A stretch of 24,294 nucleotides of DNA from Planctomycetaceae bacterium (GTDB lineage Bacteria; Planctomycetota; Planctomycetia; Pirellulales; Thermoguttaceae): the NCBI GenBank assembly GCA_031254675.1, contig JAIRTV010000566.1, positions 1 to 24,294 on the forward strand. The letters are read 5' to 3'. The position numbers and the translations under genes were made by a program. Position 1 is the stretch's first letter, and every line of letters starts with the position of its first letter. This document shows, piece by piece, positions 24,193 to 24,294 of the stretch. Under the pieces are notes generated by a model, which was given only the letters and a program-made list of their open reading frames with translations, ran no database searches and was not told the origin of the DNA.

Positions 24193-24292
24193 AGTGAATA
24201 GTTGATAGTGAATAGTGAATAGTTCGCAAGCGGAATTATTGCCAAGATAGTAATAATTCCGCTTGCGGCATCTCAACTATTCACTATTCACT
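24193..24292. repeat. heptamer array within a long palindrome
   Basis: GTGAATA-type heptamers run 24194-24221. The arm 24207-24224 is an exact 18-base reverse complement of 24275-24292, and inside it CGCAAGCGGAATTATT (24225-24240) pairs exactly with 24252-24267 around an 11-base loop. A 7-base bulge (24268-24274) breaks the right side. It has MITE- or REPIN-like geometry. Confidence 0.85.
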
Positions 24293-24294
24293 CA

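Larger units (their letters stand above)
23696..24294. other. repeat-dense 3' region after the ROK kinase gene
   Basis: About 600 bases with no gene I accept. In order it holds the R5 hairpin, a perfect 8-bp palindrome arm pair, six 21-base tandem repeats, a core with small GC hairpins, two inverted 21-base units, heptamer repeats and a long terminal palindrome. Short frames here are open only because the repeat period is a multiple of three. Confidence 0.6.

Overview
The window looks like a chromosome segment of a planctomycete, probably a host-associated or gut-type lineage with moderate-to-low GC (judged by eye). The strongest evidence is two DUF1559 prepilin-like proteins carrying the diagnostic GFTLVELLVVIAIIG / AAREAARRM segment. 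Each is followed by a small lipoprotein that looks like a carboxypeptidase-regulatory-like domain protein. The sialidase-like secreted enzyme, and a PTS reduced to HPr, EI and an EIIA-Ntr-type protein with no permease in view, fit the same picture. The lineage is an inference from gene content, not a measurement.

Layout. 1-42 (+) may be the last 13 codons of a gene outside the window. 239-7901 is a minus-strand block, in transcription order: hpf, ptsN, HPr, ptsI, then DUF1559 copy A, lipoprotein A and a sialidase-family protein. 7902-8605 is a repeat-bearing gap. 8606-15053 (+) is a two-gene unit: an M48-like metallopeptidase followed by a 1751-residue protein combining a degenerate protein-kinase C-lobe, DUF4011, an SF1 helicase and a C-terminal Vsr/MTES_1575-like nuclease. 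The second protein resembles the DUF4011-helicase-Vsr (Hhe) defence architecture. 15259-17812 (-) is a second DUF1559 / lipoprotein / exported-protein module (copy B) that parallels copy A. dprA (18339-19636, -) and a small three-CxxC protein (19763-20119, -) follow. On the plus strand come a thioredoxin-fold lipoprotein without its redox cysteines, a YqeG-family HAD phosphatase and a ROK sugar kinase fused to a Mth938/DUF498-like domain. A tRNA-Gly(CCC) lies on the minus strand between them. The last 600 bases are dense repeats.

The most interesting signals are two. First, the two DUF1559 paralogues share a near-identical promoter (TTGACA-17 bp-TAAACT), a strong Shine-Dalgarno with a conserved hydrophobic leader frame, and then an uninterrupted G-tract of 13 (copy A) or 12 (copy B). 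The G-tract is followed by five heptamer repeats before the prepilin segment. In the sequence given, the leader frame is out of register with the prepilin frame in both copies; 11 or 14 Gs would join them. This looks like a contingency (phase-variable) or slippage locus. Second, the peptidase plus pseudokinase-helicase-nuclease pair is a candidate defence operon with a possible protease partner. In addition, at least four kinds of intergenic repeat are present: 9-bp-based hairpins, heptamer arrays, 21-bp tandem/inverted arrays and a CGCAAAG inverted repeat. Most lie at 3' ends of genes.

Start codons were chosen by ATG plus Shine-Dalgarno where possible; several longer frames begin at TTG or GTG without support and were trimmed. 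Homopolymer lengths are as given and could be sequencing or assembly errors.
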